A stretch of 15,617 nucleotides of DNA from an uncultured Lachnospiraceae bacterium (GCA_947178465.1 CAMWYL010000031.1:1-15617), one strand, 5' to 3'; shown: positions 7,074-15,325, counted from the stretch's first letter. Program-made: numbers and translations. The notes: generated by a model from the sequence alone, not told the origin.

Positions 7074-7946
7074 ATGGGGATAGGGATGGGAATAGGAATT
7101 CGTTCGAATGATATGGTCAAGAAGGTAGTAACCCTCAGGCATATTGACGGGAGCGTTGCGGGGCGGATAACCACAACAAAGTCGAATAGCAAAAACATAA
7201 AAAAGAAGAAGCGTCTGCCCTATAATTTTAACAAAGTATCCAATCAGATTTTGATGTCAAAGAGTTCCAACAATGCGCGGGCTGCGCAGTCAAGCGCGCG
7301 GAGGATGACGGCGGTGCTGGCACAGCAGCTGCGCAGCGGCGAGTATGACGACGAGGATATCAAAAACGCGTTGGTTCATGCGAAGCGCATGGAGCGGATT
7401 GCCAAGAAGCGTGTGAAGCATATGATGGAGGAGGAGCGTGCCAAAGGCGGAACCTGCTTTATTCAGGAGGAGCAGAAGGATTCTGATGATATGGAGCTAC
7501 TTGAGGAGGAGCAGGGCACCGAGATGACCGACGAGGAGCTGGAAGAACTCATGCAGGAGGTTGAGGAGCTTATGCAGGAGACCTTGCAGGAATTGGAGGA
7601 GACAGAAGGGCTTCGTGATTTGGCGGATGAGATGATGACCAGCGTGCAGAAGGATATGGCGCCGGAGGATTTGGACCGCCTCAAGAAAAAGCACAGAGCC
7701 GACGAGATGCGGGAGGTTATGGAAGCGAACATGAAGTATCTCAAGGCGCTGTTTGACAAACTGGAGAGAGAGAAGCGCGCCAATGCAAACGGCAGTGGCA
7801 GCAGTAGTAATAGTGGCGGCACGTCCGGGCAGTCATCAGGCTCACCGCAGGGCGTGTCCATGGAGATTATGGGGAATGATGTGCCTGTACAGGCGACAGA
7901 AGCTCCTGTTGAGGTTGAGGGTGGCAGTGTGGATATATCCGTGTAA
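7074..7946 (+). CDS. Hypothetical acidic coiled-coil protein, conserved in Lachnospiraceae (tentative)
   Basis: 290 residues from ATG 7074 (MGIGMGIGIR). AAAGG lies 12 nt upstream, a little long. An in-frame ATG at 7041 is buried in a hairpin and another at 7113 has no RBS, so the start is uncertain by 11-13 residues. There is no signal peptide or TM segment. Order of parts: a basic block (NIKKKKRLPYNFNKVSNQIL), an Ala/Arg-rich helix (NNARAAQSSARR), a helix ending in KRMERIAKKRVKHMMEEERA, a long very acidic coiled coil rich in Glu and Leu (about residues 125-180), another charged helix, then a Ser/Gly linker (NGSGSSSNSGG) and a short C-terminal tail. From memory, similar 'YNF-x-S-x-QI ... RIAKKKVKH' proteins of unknown role are common in Lachnospiraceae. 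I propose no function. It stands alone with its own terminator. Confidence 0.75.
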   Translation: MGIGMGIGIRSNDMVKKVVTLRHIDGSVAGRITTTKSNSKNIKKKKRLPYNFNKVSNQILMSKSSNNARAAQSSARRMTAVLAQQLRSGEYDDEDIKNALVHAKRMERIAKKRVKHMMEEERAKGGTCFIQEEQKDSDDMELLEEEQGTEMTDEELEELMQEVEELMQETLQELEETEGLRDLADEMMTSVQKDMAPEDLDRLKKKHRADEMREVMEANMKYLKALFDKLEREKRANANGSGSSSNSGGTSGQSSGSPQGVSMEIMGNDVPVQATEAPVEVEGGSVDISV

Positions 7947-7981
7947 GAATAGGTTCTCGCCAGGGGATTGCGATAGCGATA

Positions 7982-8071
7982 GCGTAAATCATTTGAGAAG
8001 GAATATGCGACAGCGTAAACCATTTGAGAAGGAGTTTGCGACAACGTAAACCATTTGAGAAAGAATATGCC
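7982..8071 (+). repeat. Three 31-bp tandem repeats after the coiled-coil gene
   Basis: Copy 1 is 7982-8012, copy 2 is 8013-8043, copy 3 begins at 8044 and runs into the palindrome at 8060-8093. The shared core is CGTAAACCATTTGAGAAGGA, with only a few substitutions between copies. A partial unit (GCGATAGCGATAGCG) precedes copy 1. The units are directly adjacent with no spacers, so this is not a CRISPR. Each carries GAGAAGGA, which resembles a ribosome binding site, but no ORF follows any copy. The region is transcribed if the upstream gene reads through to the terminator at 8095. Confidence 0.75.
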
Positions 8072-8093
8072 GCGCTTGCGCGGCATATTCTTT
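8060..8093. repeat. Perfect 34-nt palindrome (16-bp stem, 2-nt loop)
   Basis: Positions 8060-8075 are perfectly complementary to 8078-8093, centred on TT at 8076-8077; the inner part reads GCCGCGCTTGCGCGGC. The left arm is the end of the third 31-bp tandem repeat. There is no T-run on either side, so it is not itself a classic terminator, though it will stabilise or pause RNA from both directions between the two convergent genes. Confidence 0.7.
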
Positions 8094-8094
8094 G

Positions 8095-8123
8095 AACGCA
8101 AGCTGCCGAGCTTGCGTTTTTTT
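8095..8123 (+). terminator. Rho-independent terminator of the coiled-coil gene
   Basis: AACGCAAGCT (8095-8104), loop GCCG, AGCTTGCGTT (8109-8118), then a run of T to 8123. This is a strong intrinsic terminator for the + strand. Its T-run touches the stop codon of the convergent anti-sigma gene (8122-8124). On the - strand the hairpin is not followed by a T-run, so it is mainly one-directional. Confidence 0.8.
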
Positions 8124-9009
8124 ACCGGATCCCCTCCAGAAATTCCGTTACATCAATATCTTCCGACAAAGTAAAACCATATTGCCAGTCGTCCACCATG
8201 GTCATAACAATTACAGGGCGTTTCTTCCATTCATTAAACTGCGCCTCATTCTTCAACGGCTCAAATGCCCCCTCCGAAAGAATTTCCTGTATGGCACGAT
8301 ATTCTTCATAAGTGTAATCCTGCGCCAACTGCATTACCTCATAGGTAATACCGTTGACCGGAATCTCATAATGACTGTACATTTTATTAGCAAATGCCAT
8401 GGCAGTCGCATTGGACAATTTGCTGATGGTGAACATGTAGCAGCTGTCTCCCTTCCACATCTCTGCGCTGAGGAACACGTCATCCGGAGCCATTTCTCCG
8501 ATGTAATCAGCGCCCTGCCGATATTCGTATTCTCCCAAGCCAAAGGAGGGCAGTAGGACCTCAAGAGCCTGAGCTTCCGATAATTTGGAATAGAACTCCG
8601 GATAGTATGCTTCCCATTGTGTCAAAGCAGCTCCGGAGCCTGCAGACGGTTTGTCCTGATTCCATTCACTCAGCTGAAAGAATGCCATGGTGGCAGTGAC
8701 ATTCTCAGCCTCTAAGACGCTGTAAGAAACACCTTCCGAAAACAGCGTTTCCAGGGCATGCAGGGTATCTTTTCCCCAAAGCAGTATGCCGGCGCAAAGA
8801 AGCAGCGCAGCGGCGGGAACCAGTGCTTTTCGATACCGGTGGTAATGCTTTTGACACCTTTGTTCAGCATAGCGTTTGCTTTCTTTCCCTGATGTCTGCT
8901 GTCCTGCCATGGACGCATGATACATTTCCTCCGTCAGTTTTTCCCGCAGCGTTTGCGGGCAGCTGATTCTGCCGAAATCTCTCTGATATTTTTCCTGTAT
9001 GTTACTCAT
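8122..9009 (-). CDS. Anti-sigma factor-like membrane protein
   Basis: 295 residues from ATG 9009, with AAGGAGG upstream inside the sigma-factor gene. The two genes overlap by 8 bp, implying translational coupling. Residues 1-60 are cytosolic and charged (the expected sigma-binding part), residues 62-79 (ALVPAAALLLCAGILLWG) are one TM helix, and residues 80-295 would lie outside the membrane. The outer part has no catalytic motif I can name; its Tyr/Glu-rich C-terminal half may be a sensor domain of the DUF4367 type, which is a guess. No zinc-binding anti-sigma HxxxCxxC motif is seen at the N-terminus. The location directly after an ECF sigma gene is the main evidence: such pairs keep the sigma factor off RNA polymerase until an envelope signal is received. 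Confidence 0.75.
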   Translation of the reverse strand: MSNIQEKYQRDFGRISCPQTLREKLTEEMYHASMAGQQTSGKESKRYAEQRCQKHYHRYRKALVPAAALLLCAGILLWGKDTLHALETLFSEGVSYSVLEAENVTATMAFFQLSEWNQDKPSAGSGAALTQWEAYYPEFYSKLSEAQALEVLLPSFGLGEYEYRQGADYIGEMAPDDVFLSAEMWKGDSCYMFTISKLSNATAMAFANKMYSHYEIPVNGITYEVMQLAQDYTYEEYRAIQEILSEGAFEPLKNEAQFNEWKKRPVIVMTMVDDWQYGFTLSEDIDVTEFLEGIR

Positions 9010-9514
9010 CCCAAAAATCCTCCTTATTTAAATGCTGTGCCAATCGTTTTTTGGCCCGGTTCAGCCGCACGCAGACCGTGTTATAGCTGATTTTAAGCAG
9101 TTCTGCAATCTCTGCAGGGGAATATTCCTCCATATAGTGAAGATGCAGCACCGTCCGGTCCTTCTCCGGCAGACGGAACACTTCCTGCCAGAGGGCTTCT
9201 TTTTTCAACTGTTCAAAGATTTTGTCTTCCGCTGTGACTGCCCCTAAGGCCTCCTCCTGAAACGCCTCCATCCGGATCCTTCTCACCTTCCAAGGGTTTT
9301 TGGACAGATTTGTACAGAGATTACAGCACACCCGAATCAGCCATGCCTTCACATGCTCCTCAGAATCCGGACAATCATAATGCTCCACCAGCTTTAAGAA
9401 GGTCTGCTGGACAATGTCCTGCGCTTCCACCGAATTGCCTGTGCGCATCAGAGCCAAACGGTAAAGCATGTCACTATATTCACATATGACGGTTTCTATC
9501 TGTTCTTTTTCCAT
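9002..9514 (-). CDS. ECF-type RNA polymerase sigma-70 factor
   Basis: 170 residues from ATG 9514 (MEKEQIETVI), supported by GGAG 6 nt upstream; a longer frame back to 9580 lacks an RBS. Sigma region 2 is clear (YSDMLYRLALMRTGNSVEA, then DIVQQTFLKLVEHY and VKAWLIRVCCNLC), as is region 4 with its HTH (LPEKDRTVLHLHYMEEYSPA, EIAELLKISYNTV, RLNRAKKRL). Length and the absence of regions 1 and 3 fit the ECF group. It directs RNA polymerase to a small set of promoters, usually including its own, and is held inactive by the overlapping downstream anti-sigma protein. The target genes cannot be told from this window. Confidence 0.92.
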   Translation of the reverse strand: MEKEQIETVICEYSDMLYRLALMRTGNSVEAQDIVQQTFLKLVEHYDCPDSEEHVKAWLIRVCCNLCTNLSKNPWKVRRIRMEAFQEEALGAVTAEDKIFEQLKKEALWQEVFRLPEKDRTVLHLHYMEEYSPAEIAELLKISYNTVCVRLNRAKKRLAQHLNKEDFWDE

Positions 9515-9562
9515 TTCCTTCTCCGGAGGCTGCCGGACTCCTTTCTGCTGTGTGCTGCTTTC

Positions 9563-9572
9563 ATTATATAAT
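9563..9572. promoter_or_regulatory. Symmetric -10 region (ATTATATAAT) upstream of the sigma gene
   Basis: The 10-bp palindrome contains TATAAT on both strands: 9563-9568 on the minus strand toward the sigma gene, and 9567-9572 on the plus strand toward the XRE pseudogene. No strong -35 is seen at the right distance on either strand, and no typical ECF AAC/CGT promoter motif was recognised, so autoregulation cannot be argued from sequence. Confidence 0.35.
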
Positions 9573-9615
9573 ACAAACAAGTCGGGAAAAACTTACATGG
9601 GAATGAAAAATAATT

Positions 9616-9665
9616 TACACGGTGTACGAAAGTTTCTCGAAAATAAATAAAAATTGTAGTATAAT
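9616..9665 (+). promoter_or_regulatory. Candidate promoter/operator for the XRE-helicase block
   Basis: TATAAT at 9660-9665 is a good -10 box, with only a weak -35 candidate (TCGAAA, 9637-9642) 17 bp upstream. The palindrome TACACGGTGTA (9616-9626) lies just before it and could be an operator. The first coding start downstream is ATG 9696. This would be the natural promoter for the regulator remnant and the helicase operon, which shows no other obvious promoter. Confidence 0.4.
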
Positions 9666-9695
9666 ATTTTGTAGGATTTGGTATTTTTTTGTTTG

Positions 9696-9909
9696 ATGAT
9701 GAAGGAAGAGATTATTTCAGAATCTTATAGAAAATTATGGACACTTTTGGTTAAGAAAGATAAGCATATATGATAAGAGAAAACAGGCAAAAATAGCGCC
9801 TAATACCATGGCAAGGCTTCAGAGAGATAAAGAGGTTACTCTTGAGATGTTTGAAAAAAATTGTAAAATTCCGGATGCTAATATGGAATATGTAGTTGGT
9901 AAAGAATAG
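9696..9909 (+). pseudogene. Small XRE/Cro-type regulator, split by one extra base
   Basis: ATG 9696 opens a frame reading MMKEEIISESYRKLWTLLVK and reaching TGA at 9771-9773. Skipping one base (T 9771) joins it to a frame that reads DKRKQAKIAPNTMARLQRDK, then EVTLEMFEKN, and ends at TAG 9907-9909. The joined product is 70 residues. It closely follows the short Cro/CI-type regulators of Firmicutes ('KLWxLLxxKDM ... IAPNTMARL-x-RDE-x-VTxEVLxKIC-x-LDCN'), which control mobile elements and defence loci. The core AT repeat ATATATGAT is a natural slippage site. It ends 32 bp before the helicase operon and probably was its regulator. Alternatives are a +1 programmed frameshift over UGA, as in prfB, or a sequence error. 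Confidence 0.65.
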
Positions 9910-9941
9910 ATTAATAGATACACATGAAATGAGGTAGAAAG

Positions 9942-11900
9942 ATGGCAATTAGATTGTGGCCTCAAGATTATGAGAGAAAAGAACATATTACAAAAGCAGA
10001 AAAGGCACTGTTGAGAAATGCGGCACGAAATTTTAGAAACGGTCATATTGTAGTGGGCATAGATCCGCTTGGAATGAGTAGTGATACGGTGAAAATGGGT
10101 ATGTACATATCGACTAGTGAAGGGCTTATTACATATTCATTATATCAAGGGAAACTAGATCCTGAAAGTGTTTCTGGTTATAAATATTATGTGGAAATGG
10201 TAGAAGAAAAAATTTACGATCGTCTTTTGGATTCTAAGGTATTAATAGTTAGAAATGGAGATTACAAGACTTTAAAATTTCCATATAAACATATTATTAT
10301 GTTTCCAGATGAAAAGATAGGAAGTGTTGGGGCAATGTCAGACCAGATGAGAAGACTAGTTAATTACGCAACCTATGATTTTTTTAGACCTATTACATCA
10401 AAAGGAAACGAAAAGACACTGTTGGAGTTTGGTATTTTTGAAGGGATAAGGAAACCATATGATAATACATTTAATGAAATAACAACTCAAGAATGTTGTG
10501 CTATTTTTGAACGCTTGGCTCCCGAATATACTGTTGTAATGAATGAAACAGAAAAAGTTCAGGTTCCTGAAAAGAAAGCAGTTGTCGTAAATAAGGATAT
10601 GCGCATTACAGGAAAAGAAACAGAGTACAAGACATTTTTTTTGGATGAATATCAGGTCGCACAAGTAAATGATATGGGAAAAGGGCATCGAGTTATTCTC
10701 GCAAATCCAGGAGCGGGGAAAAGTGTGTTACTTTTATCAAAAGCATTTAAATATGCAAGTATGTATAAGGATACTAATACGCTTCTTACTTGTTACAATA
10801 GCAATCTTGCTGATTCATATAATTTTAAACGAGCATGCGCCAATTTTGGTGATAATCGCAATTTGCATATAATGACTTTTCATAAATTAGTTAAAAAAAT
10901 TTATGAAGAGTGTTTACTCACACATTGTAATTCCAATATTGCTACTGAAGAAGAAATAAAGAAATGTATTCAGTTGGTTAAAGCTGGAAAAGTAAGCTTA
11001 AAGTTTAAAGCAATATTTATAGACGAAGTTCAAATCTTTGATTCGTTGTATTTAGAGTTATGTTACCTTTTGCTTGACAAGAATGATTCTGAACATGTGT
11101 TTCTAATGGCTGGAGATCTTAATCAGGCTGTGAGAAAGCTTAGCCGAAAGGGTGATGCACCATGGAAACGAATTGAAGGTGTGAATTTGGATTTTACCGG
11201 ACGCGTACGTTATATTGAAAAGAATTATAGAAATAGTAAAGGTATTGCAGAATATATTGCAAATATGTTGACATTAATGAACAAGCGATTATCTATGCTT
11301 GACCTTATTAATTCACTGGAGTATGAATATAACTCGTTCAAGATTGGCAATAATCCAACATTGGCATTAAAAGTAAAAATCGGAATTAATAGAATGAACA
11401 TTAAGTCGGAAGTGGCAGAAGCAATTAAAGAGATTTCGTTAAAATATAAGGTGGCGTATTCAGATATAGCAGTTCTTTTTCCGTATAAAAAGCACAGTAT
11501 TGTGAAATATAATTTTTTATATTGGATTGAGGATGTATTGAAAGAGGCTGGAATACCGTATTCTTTGATTGTTTCATCTGAAGAGAATTTTCACGAAAGA
11601 AGGCGGTATAGTCAGACAACAGGGATAATTTTGTCAACAATAGACTCTTCTTTGGGATTAGATTTTAAAGCGGTTATTTTTGCGGGATTATATCCGTACA
11701 ATTTTGTATTTGAAGAAAATGGAACGAAAAAAGAGATTTCCTCGTGGGCAGCAATAAAAAATATGACTGATGAACAGCAAACTAAAGTTCAAAGTCAAAT
11801 GAGAGCAATTTATACTGCGTGTTCTAGAGCACGTGATGTTTTATATGTGTTGAGTGATATTAATACAGGAACACCTATGGAGGAAATACTTAAGAAGTAA
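9942..11900 (+). CDS. UvrD-like SF1 helicase of a candidate defence operon
   Basis: 652 residues from ATG 9942, with GAGG 7 nt upstream. SF1 helicase motifs are all visible in order: Walker A ANPGAGKS (254-261), an Ia-type stretch (TNTLLTCYNSNLA), Walker B AIFIDEVQIFD (357-367), motif III AGDLNQ (390-395), motif IV NYRN (428-431), motif V STIDSSLGLDFK (565-576) and motif VI YTACSRARDVLYVL (from 624). It therefore should be an ATP-driven DNA translocase or helicase. The first ~240 residues are not a helicase part; they mix beta strands and charged residues, and I find no definite nuclease motif there, though a divergent nuclease-related (NERD-like) fold is possible. The helicase gene that follows starts after 11 bp, so they are one operon. 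The gene is strongly AT-rich compared with genes to its left, suggesting horizontal transfer. Confidence 0.85.
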   Translation: MAIRLWPQDYERKEHITKAEKALLRNAARNFRNGHIVVGIDPLGMSSDTVKMGMYISTSEGLITYSLYQGKLDPESVSGYKYYVEMVEEKIYDRLLDSKVLIVRNGDYKTLKFPYKHIIMFPDEKIGSVGAMSDQMRRLVNYATYDFFRPITSKGNEKTLLEFGIFEGIRKPYDNTFNEITTQECCAIFERLAPEYTVVMNETEKVQVPEKKAVVVNKDMRITGKETEYKTFFLDEYQVAQVNDMGKGHRVILANPGAGKSVLLLSKAFKYASMYKDTNTLLTCYNSNLADSYNFKRACANFGDNRNLHIMTFHKLVKKIYEECLLTHCNSNIATEEEIKKCIQLVKAGKVSLKFKAIFIDEVQIFDSLYLELCYLLLDKNDSEHVFLMAGDLNQAVRKLSRKGDAPWKRIEGVNLDFTGRVRYIEKNYRNSKGIAEYIANMLTLMNKRLSMLDLINSLEYEYNSFKIGNNPTLALKVKIGINRMNIKSEVAEAIKEISLKYKVAYSDIAVLFPYKKHSIVKYNFLYWIEDVLKEAGIPYSLIVSSEENFHERRRYSQTTGIILSTIDSSLGLDFKAVIFAGLYPYNFVFEENGTKKEISSWAAIKNMTDEQQTKVQSQMRAIYTACSRARDVLYVLSDINTGTPMEEILKK

Positions 11901-11911
11901 GGAGCAGAGTT

Positions 11912-14900
11912 ATGGCGAACAACTATAATATTATGGCTGATTATATTGTTACAAAATATATTGAACGTATTTCAGGTGATGATATAGAAGATACATTTGT
12001 GGATGAGTCTCTGGCAGAACGAGTGATGGTTGGGAAATTGGCAGAAAATCGAGTGGATGAGGGATTTTATGGAGGATATATAGAAAATAATAACACTCGA
12101 TTTGAAAGTGTACCATCAATTAGTCTTTCTTTTATTGTAAAAAAGAATCAATCTGGAGTTTTATATGTTGTGCCGAAAGGATTGCTATTTTATTCTGTTG
12201 AACCAGAATATGATAAAACCGTAGAATACTTATTGCAAAAATATTCAGAGAAAGATAATGTGTCGTATACAGAGATAAAACAACTATGTGATTGTTACCC
12301 AGAGGAACGATTTTACCTTCCGCTTACATATAAGAAAGTTCGTATAGAAGATGAAATGGGGGAAGGAATAGCAATTTGTTTAAATTCTATTACAGAAAAT
12401 ACATTTCACCTTGAGCAGAGGATAGGTGATAAACTGAACTTCTTGGCTGAAAAGATCCTTGATGAGATTTGTATAGTGCAGACTGAGAGGGTGACATTTT
12501 TTGATATAGCCGATAGAACTCGATTTCATATGGTAACTTGTGCAAGAAACGAAAAAGCTCAACCTAGATGGGGAGTTGATATTTATTGCAATGTTATTGA
12601 TGAAGGGAATAATTATCGGTTCTTGATGCAAATGGTAAACAAAACGTCTGTACATGGTGCAAATAATATTGGATATCTTCCGCAGATATTTAATGCGGGA
12701 TTGCGTATAATTGGAAATGAACAAGTAGAGTTTCAAGAAGTTAAGTTGAATTATTTTAATAATAGTTATAAATCTAGAATTCCTGTGTATGCAGTTGCAG
12801 AGAATACATCTGCAGAATATTGTGGTGAGAAAAATGAAATAAATACGGACAATATACCTAAGTATTACCAGAAAAGACTTAAGACAAAGGATAATTTTAA
12901 CCATTACATAACATTTGAAAATTTGATTACAGATCCTATAGGTAATCTAACATACATCTATAATGCAATGTCCGAAGATTATGAGAAATGTTGTGTTGAA
13001 TTTAAAAATACGCACTTTTCATCTGAAGTGGCTAGGGAAAAGTTTCAAGAATCATTAAACGAATATCAAAGAGAGATCAGTAGGTTTAGAAAAGGAATTA
13101 TTCAAATTGAATACAGAGATTATGTAAAAAAAGCTTTTTTATACATGAATAAGACTTTTCAGACAAAACTCGATGGTGAGCATCGGTTAATCAAGGGCTG
13201 GCGCCTTTTTCAGATAGTTTTTATTGTTTCATTAATTTGTGAGATGATTAGAAGTGAATATAGAGAGGATAATCGTATTGCTGAAGCGGACCTGGAAGTA
13301 GCAAATCTATTATATTTTCCGACTGGTGGAGGTAAGACAGAGGCGTTTTTAGGAGCATGTGTTTTCAATATGTTTTTTGATCGTCTCAGAGGGAAAGAGG
13401 ATGGTATTACAGCTTTTTTGAAATATCCATTAAGATTACTGGCTGTTCAACAGTTAGACCGTGTTTTGACAATTGTTATGAAAGCAAATATTGTACGTTC
13501 TAAAAGTGATGAGTTAGCTATGAGCAATCCTTTTCAGGTTGGTTTTTTTGTGGGTAAAGGAAATACTCCTAACAAAATTGACTCAAAGGAAACTTTAAGT
13601 GATAGAGGTGAGAAACATAAATCCAAAGATTTAATTCTTGAAAGCGATCAAGACACATTAAACGATTATTACCGGTTTATTGATACATGTCCAATATGTG
13701 GAAAGAAAGAGATAAATGTGAAATTCAACAGAGAAATGTGGAAGTTAGAACACGTATGTGATAATCCGAAATGTTGCGCAGGAGTCCTTCCGCTTTTGAT
13801 AGTAGATAATGAAATTTATAGATACTTGCCTACTGTTATAGTAAGTACAGTTGACAAAATGGCAATGTTGGGTACAACAAATGAGTTTAAGATGTTATTT
13901 GGTCAAGTGAAAAAGAAATGTCGCATCCATGGGTATAGTTGCAATTCAACTTGTATGTGTGCGGCATGTAATAATAAAAACGCAGTGGAAACAGTAGGCT
14001 TGCTAAAGGATCCAATTCCTACATTGTTTATTCAAGATGAAATGCATCTTGTTAAAGAAAGTTTAGGAACTTTTGATTCTCATTATGAGTCATTTATTAA
14101 TTATTATGCTAAAAAATTGGTTGCAGAACCTCAACAAAAGCAAATTCGTTTTGTTGGAGCTACAGCAACTATATCTATGTATAAAGAACATATTAGAAAT
14201 TTATATCATATGTCGGGAAGAAGATTTCCTTGTGAATATCCGTCTGCAAGGGTTGGGGAAGATTTTTATTCTTATACAGATGAGAATGATATTACAAGAA
14301 TTTTGCTAGGATATGCACCATATGGTCGTTCGATTACAGATGGAATGTGGGAATCGGTATATACTATGCGATTGATAGTATATAGAATGATTCAGTTTTA
14401 TAAAGAAAGTTATAATGAAATCAGCAAAATGGGGTTTGATGGGACAATTGATGAGTATCGAGAAATGCTTCATGATTATTGGATTGAGCTTGTATATAAT
14501 AATCGAAAACAAGATGCTATGGAGCTAGAAAATGCATTTCAAAATCAGGCGAACAATTATTTAGAGGCTAAGGGTGTGCCTAAGTTTTCTATAGAGCAAA
14601 TGACGAGTGATGTTGATTTCCAAACTGTAAGAAAGACACTTTTTGATATTCAGTCGAACAGAAAAAAGCTTGAGAGTACAAATCTTTTGCTGGCGACGAG
14701 TACAATTTCACATGGTGTTGATGAAGATTCGTTTAATATAATGTACTTTTTTGGTATGCCTAATAATAATGCGGAGTATATACAAGCATATTCAAGAACA
14801 GGAAGAAAATATACAGGTATTGTCATAGATATTATTCGCTTGATGAGGGTTAGAGATAGGTCTTATCTAAAAAATTTTGTAGTATTTCATCAGAATAGAG

Positions 14901-15313
14901 ATGACTTGGTTGAATCGGTACCAATTAATAGGTGGGCGAAAAATGCCATATACAGTACTTTGCCAGGATTGTTATCAGGATTATTGATGCAGTATTATAC
15001 AATTCAAACGAATACAGATAATGTATATCAGGCAGTAAAGGTAAAAAAATGGATTCTTGATGGGGAAATTTCTATAACTGATGTGATTGAGAAACTTTCA
15101 GAGGCATATGGTTGTAACGAACAAGAAAAGCTATCTATTGCATACAAGGAAATTATTGCGGAGGAAGTAACAAATATTTTGACTGGTATTCAAAATGGGA
15201 ATTTTACTACTAATGATTTTTTGTCAGATGCAATAACAAAATTCTCACATGGGAAAAAGAGTCCAATGAGAAGTTTGAGAGATACAGAAGAACAAATTAT
15301 AATCAAGATATAA
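11912..15313 (+). CDS. DrmA-like SF2 helicase (DISARM-related) with zinc-type Cys clusters
   Basis: 1133 residues from ATG 11912, with GGAG 7 nt upstream. Residues 1-440 are an unassigned N-terminal region. The SF2 core follows: Walker A YFPTGGGKTEAFLGA (P470, K475), FLKYPLRLLAVQQLDR, the DEAD-box-like IQDEMHLV (707-714), motif III GATAT (749-753), motif V LLATSTISHGVDEDS (A928, D937), and motif VI AEYIQAYSRTGR with arginine fingers R962 and R965. Between Walker A and B are two Cys clusters: CPICG at 593-597 with HVC and CC at 616-622 (zinc ribbon), and CRIHGYSCNSTCMCAAC from 670. The long spacing, PTGGGKTE and YIQAYSRTGR pattern match DrmA, the helicase of DISARM phage-defence systems that restricts incoming DNA. 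No methyltransferase or DrmB is in the window. It is AT-rich like its partner gene, and the next gene begins 12 bp later. Confidence 0.85.
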   Translation: MANNYNIMADYIVTKYIERISGDDIEDTFVDESLAERVMVGKLAENRVDEGFYGGYIENNNTRFESVPSISLSFIVKKNQSGVLYVVPKGLLFYSVEPEYDKTVEYLLQKYSEKDNVSYTEIKQLCDCYPEERFYLPLTYKKVRIEDEMGEGIAICLNSITENTFHLEQRIGDKLNFLAEKILDEICIVQTERVTFFDIADRTRFHMVTCARNEKAQPRWGVDIYCNVIDEGNNYRFLMQMVNKTSVHGANNIGYLPQIFNAGLRIIGNEQVEFQEVKLNYFNNSYKSRIPVYAVAENTSAEYCGEKNEINTDNIPKYYQKRLKTKDNFNHYITFENLITDPIGNLTYIYNAMSEDYEKCCVEFKNTHFSSEVAREKFQESLNEYQREISRFRKGIIQIEYRDYVKKAFLYMNKTFQTKLDGEHRLIKGWRLFQIVFIVSLICEMIRSEYREDNRIAEADLEVANLLYFPTGGGKTEAFLGACVFNMFFDRLRGKEDGITAFLKYPLRLLAVQQLDRVLTIVMKANIVRSKSDELAMSNPFQVGFFVGKGNTPNKIDSKETLSDRGEKHKSKDLILESDQDTLNDYYRFIDTCPICGKKEINVKFNREMWKLEHVCDNPKCCAGVLPLLIVDNEIYRYLPTVIVSTVDKMAMLGTTNEFKMLFGQVKKKCRIHGYSCNSTCMCAACNNKNAVETVGLLKDPIPTLFIQDEMHLVKESLGTFDSHYESFINYYAKKLVAEPQQKQIRFVGATATISMYKEHIRNLYHMSGRRFPCEYPSARVGEDFYSYTDENDITRILLGYAPYGRSITDGMWESVYTMRLIVYRMIQFYKESYNEISKMGFDGTIDEYREMLHDYWIELVYNNRKQDAMELENAFQNQANNYLEAKGVPKFSIEQMTSDVDFQTVRKTLFDIQSNRKKLESTNLLLATSTISHGVDEDSFNIMYFFGMPNNNAEYIQAYSRTGRKYTGIVIDIIRLMRVRDRSYLKNFVVFHQNRDDLVESVPINRWAKNAIYSTLPGLLSGLLMQYYTIQTNTDNVYQAVKVKKWILDGEISITDVIEKLSEAYGCNEQEKLSIAYKEIIAEEVTNILTGIQNGNFTTNDFLSDAITKFSHGKKSPMRSLRDTEEQIIIKI

Positions 15314-15325
15314 GGTGAAGAAAGA

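Noticed and set aside
6909..7198. - strand frames with Ile-Pro repeats
   Set aside because: Product of the GGGATAGGGATGGG-type sequence read backwards; no RBS or family similarity.
7982..8071. CRISPR array
   Set aside because: Repeats are directly adjacent with no spacers, only three copies, and there are no cas genes.
7463..8101. - strand frame of 212 codons opposite the coiled-coil gene
   Set aside because: Its Ser-rich product is the mirror of Glu/Leu codons (GAG/CTG) in the real gene, and it runs through the tandem repeats.
12380..12904. - strand frame of 174 codons inside the DrmA-like gene
   Set aside because: Antisense shadow in AT-rich DNA, without RBS or domain.
9942..15313. Canonical DISARM system call
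   Set aside because: No drmB, drmC, drmD or methyltransferase gene is visible; only the DrmA-like helicase matches, so I call it DISARM-related.
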